Shown here in pieces: positions 60,765-64,000 of a stretch of 64,000 nt of DNA (the stretch's first letter is position 1; each line of letters starts with the position of its first letter). The translations under genes and the position numbers were made by a program. Below the pieces are notes generated by a model. That model saw only the letters and a list, made by a program, of their open reading frames with translations, had not been told where the DNA came from and did not search any database. The DNA comes from Rotaria sordida (taxonomy: Eukaryota > Rotifera > Eurotatoria > Philodinida > Philodinidae): contig CAJNOL010000041.1 in the NCBI GenBank assembly GCA_905250125.1, positions 186,001 through 250,000 on the forward strand, given 5' to 3'.

Positions 60765-61777
60765 TTATTTATTTGAATATCGTTGAAGAATATTGATTTC
60801 ATTTGTTGAAATTTTTGGCATCGGTACTTTCATTTTTTGATATATAATTGTTCGAGGATCTCGTCGTTTATAATCATTAATCGAGCTTTCAAATTTATAA
60901 AACATACATTTCGGAGATAACATTGTATTAAGTGAAATAGATATGAATTCATTATGATTATCTTCATGCTGACCTAGATGAATGGAATTCGATGAAAGTA
61001 CAGATCCTTTATTTGTATTTGAAGAAATAACAGGAGATGGCATTTCTTCTTTATCTAAATTAGACGACGAATCTGAATTAACTGAAACTGGTAGAGACAC
61101 TGGTGGTTTTTTTACATCAGTAAATGTGTTTGGTTTGGAAGGATAGGGATAATATAAAATTGAATCTTGTGAAATAGTTAATAATTCGGATGGTTTATTT
61201 TCATTTCGATTGTTAGTAAATGATTTAGGTAAAACTGCAGGTGGCTTCTTTAAATTTGTATTACTAATTACATTTGAAGAAACAATCGAAGATCTAGTAG
61301 TATCTTGTAAATGATTTGATGAATCGGAATGTTTATCTTCATTTCGATCGATAGTCGATGATTCCGGTAATGTTACAGTTGATTTTTTTAAACCTGAAAC
61401 AAAGGTTTGTGCTAAATTTGTATCATGTGGAAGAGATGTTTTTGATGATGAAGTCGTATGATCAGATTTTGTTGAATTGATATCATCTAAATAAAACAAG
61501 AATAAAATCTTAATAAAATCATAATTGAATTCATTGATTATTGAGAAAAATAACAGGTAAGATAATTATTTATAGATATAATCTATATTTTTGAATAAAT
61601 CATAAACTTACCAAATGATTGATTGAAATCATTAGATTTAAATCGTTCTGATTTTTCTGGTTGAGATAAATCTAATGATGATTCATTATGAGTAATATGT
61701 GGTTTAGATATACGAATTCCCATGACAGGTTTTTGATTGAATTTTTTTAATTTTTCAGCAAAACTTTCACCATCCAT
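60765..61777 (-). CDS. Disordered Ser/Pro/Asn-rich protein, unknown
   Basis: Two minus-strand exons (61777-61612 and 61486-60765) give 295 residues. The N-terminus, MDGESFAEKLKKFNQKPVMG, could form a short amphipathic helix followed by the basic IRISKP. The middle is polar and disordered, with a repeated motif (LKKSTVTLPES, LKKPPAVLPKS, VKKPPVSLPVS) spaced about 45-55 residues apart and separated by acidic/Asn stretches (NRNEDKHSD, NRNENKPSE). The C-terminus is more ordered: FYKFESSINDYKRRDPRTII then MKVPMPKIS. No membrane segment or known domain. The KKPPxxLP motifs look like possible SH3-binding sites, which is inference only. The intron (61487-61611) has a standard gtaagt donor. Confidence 0.62.
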
Positions 61778-63379
61778 TTTATTTCCAAAAAAATCTTAAT
61801 AGTGTATTATTATTTAACTTACAAATAAAAACAAAACAGATGACTAATTGTTATAGAATGAAAAGTAAAACTTTTTCTTACATTATATACATCTATGTCT
61901 TTTTTTCTGTTATCAAATTGTTCTTCATTCTGTTACTAAATAAAAGTTAGTTAACAACAAAAAAAGATAATGATAAGACATTCGATAAAGAAATGAAAAT
62001 ATTTAAAAATCAGATTGAATCTGTGTTAAATTTATTTGATATTAAAAGATTGTAGAAGAAATTATTCTTTTGTTTTTTGCTCGCCATAAAATCAATCTGT
62101 AATAACATACAAATATATAAATTCATTTTTCTAGACTTTTGATAATGTCAATTTCACACTTAAATATCGAATATGATATATATCTATAGCTTTCAATAAT
62201 CGAAAAAGAATACGAATAAAATTGAATGAAATTTAGTAAACTATTAGGATCATAAAACCTGTCTAGGACATTTGAGGGTATGGATGAAGAGAATAACCAT
62301 GCCTGCGAGCAAGTTGTTCGAGTTCTCATAAAAGGGAACACTTTTGAAGAAACAACTTGAATTATTAATCTATACAAAGCAATTGTTTTTATATATGAAT
62401 TTATTAAAGAAATATGTCATCAAACGATTGAACAACTTTACCGTACTAATCGTCAATCTTTCAAATATAAAAATATTGATTATCGGATATTGTTTATTAT
62501 TGAAAGATGATCATTCCTAATTGTAAGACACATACGAGAAGCAAATATATTTCTATGACATATAAGTTCTTGTAACTATGATTCTTCTTGCGATACTGAT
62601 AAGTTTTATATCGAATTTTATAAACAGCAGTGTCCTCTTTTTTATCCTTGCGACTATGAAAAATCACCGATTACTAAACGATGCCATTTTCAACTTATAC
62701 AATTTTGAGTTGATTATCACTAAATCTGTCGTTGATGTTAATTAACTCTTTAGTAACTTAATCATTGTTTCAAACTAATCCAATTACTTGTATCGTATGA
62801 CTTTTTCTTTATATGTACATTTGAGTAAATGTAAACATCAGACAACAAAAGCTTTCTACATTGTCATTTTTATTACAGCTCCATGCTAAACTTCTGCCGT
62901 AAGAAACACAAACATGTGTGATGTATAACCACTCTATATTACGTATGTTTATCTTTTGTCAGTAATCAAAGTGTTAAAAGACTCAGTATTGACAACATTC
63001 TCGACAGTAATTGGTCTAATTGGCAATGGCACATCAAGGATTGTAGGCACTGTTCTTATAAACGTACCTAATGTTTACAATATGTCAATTATAGATTTGT
63101 ATTGAAATGAGAATATTGAATAAAAACTATTGATCTACATAAAATTTTCGTTTTGAAAAATCCAGATGGCATTAATAATCGTTAATAAGTTTTCAAAACG
63201 GTTTTTGTTTTGATTGGATAAAAAATTTCTTCAATCAGGCATATTCTCATCCTATCGAGCGACGTAGCGTGGCAAGTAGATACTATCATTATTATTCCAT
63301 AAAAAGAAAAAAAGTGCAAATAAATCAATTTCGGTGAACAATCAAAACGTCCAATTAATTATACTATTAAAAAATCTCA
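61778..63379. other. Spacer between divergent genes
   Basis: About 1.6 kb between the start of the minus-strand gene and MESD; contains both upstream regions. AT-rich. The short minus-strand frame at 62123-62377 has no support. Confidence 0.4.
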
Positions 63380-64000
63380 ATGAATTCCTTTTATTTTCTC
63401 ATCATTTGTTTTATTTTACTTTATACATTTGATAATACAAATGGACATGATGATAGACCTAAACGGGAAAAAACACATTTAAAAAAAGATCCACGAGATT
63501 ATACAGATAGAGATGCAGATAGTCTTTTTGAAGAGTGGGAGGTAAAATTTAATTTTATTAATTTTTCTTTTCTCTCTCTCTCTATATATATATGTATACA
63601 CAAATTTTAGGACAATGATGAAGATATTTTACCTGAAGATGAACGAGATGATTATTTTTTTCGTAGTAAAAATCGACCTAATATTCGACCTGAAGATTTA
63701 GTTGGTAAACCACAGGAAGAAATAATGAAATTATCAAAAAAAGGACAAACATTAATGATGTTTGCTACTGTTTCGGGTTCACCAACACGACGAGAAACTG
63801 AACAAATTACTCAAATATGGTGGTCAGGTTTAAAAAATGCTTTATATGATGTCAATAGGTAAATTTCTTTTTTCTTTTTTTTGGTTTAAATTTAATTCAA
63901 AAGAAAAATGATTGTTGTTGTTGTTGTTATTTATTTTTTACTCAGATATGTTATTGATGATAATCGTATTTTACTTGTTTTATCTGATGGTTCACAAGGA
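63380..64000 (+). CDS. MESD: MESD/boca, LRP-receptor chaperone, 3' partial
   Basis: Exons 63380-63541, 63611-63858 and 63946-64000 (continuing past the window) encode the first 155 residues. A signal peptide (MNSFYFLIICFILLYTF) is followed by KKDPRDYTDRDADSLFEEWE, matching the DIRDYNDADMARLLEQWE of the vertebrate protein. The core domain matches strongly: KLSKKGQTLMMFATVSGSPT (human KMTKKGKTLMMFVTVSGSPT), then TEQITQIWWSGLKNALYDVN and ILLVLSDGSQG. MESD is an ER chaperone that folds the beta-propeller/EGF modules of LDL-receptor-family proteins such as LRP5/6 and so supports Wnt signalling. The C-terminal part and any ER-retention signal are outside the window. Confidence 0.95.

Noticed and set aside
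7404-64000. Additional U12-type introns in the other genes
   Set aside because: All other introns I placed fit GT-AG; no second ATATCCTTT or GTATCCTTT donor with a TTCCTTAAC branch site was noticed.

Overview
The window is metazoan nuclear DNA: strongly AT-rich, with protein genes cut by many short introns (most 50-70 nt, almost all GT-AG) and separated by AT-rich spacers holding small DNA-transposon relics. Short introns, compact genes, a bacterial/fungal-type glutathionyl-hydroquinone reductase and an HR96-type nuclear receptor fit a rotifer, most likely a bdelloid. That placement is inference; no rRNA or mitochondrial marker is present. I rebuilt gene models by hand from splice sites, reading frame and family similarity. 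Every complete model adds up to a whole number of codons.

Layout. 1-3208 (+): 3' end of an adhesion-type GPCR. 3605-4766: hAT transposon relic. 5664-5885 (+): small one-pass membrane protein. 7002-10623 (+): CTCF orthologue with 11 zinc fingers. 10972-12655 (+): Xi-class glutathione transferase. 14739-19205 (+): MAP1/futsch microtubule-associated protein. 21261-21832 (+): METTL24-like methyltransferase relic. 23101-25033 (-): nuclear receptor with an ESCKA P-box. 25.1-35.3 kb: gene-poor, with palindromic transposon relics. 35328-38130 (+): presenilin. 42139-47557 (+) and 47881-49745 (-): two convergent, diverged FH2 (formin-like) paralogues. 50952-54941 (+): OST3/TUSC3/MAGT1 oxidoreductase subunit of oligosaccharyltransferase. 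58157-60139 (+): LRR-type receptor-like membrane protein. 60765-61777 (-): disordered protein of unknown role. 63380-end (+): 5' part of MESD/boca.

The most unusual locus is OST3/TUSC3. It holds an apparent AT-AC (U12-type) intron with consensus-perfect 5' splice site and branch site next to a 13-nt micro-exon. It also has two sets of tandemly duplicated in-frame exons and two alternative last exons. Other points of interest are the 11-finger CTCF, the candidate transferred Xi-class GST, and the convergent formin-like pair.

The genes do not form one pathway. Several act in the secretory or membrane system (OST3, MESD, presenilin, GPCR, LRR protein) and several in the cytoskeleton (MAP1, two formin-like proteins). 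This looks like chance neighbourhood rather than an operon.
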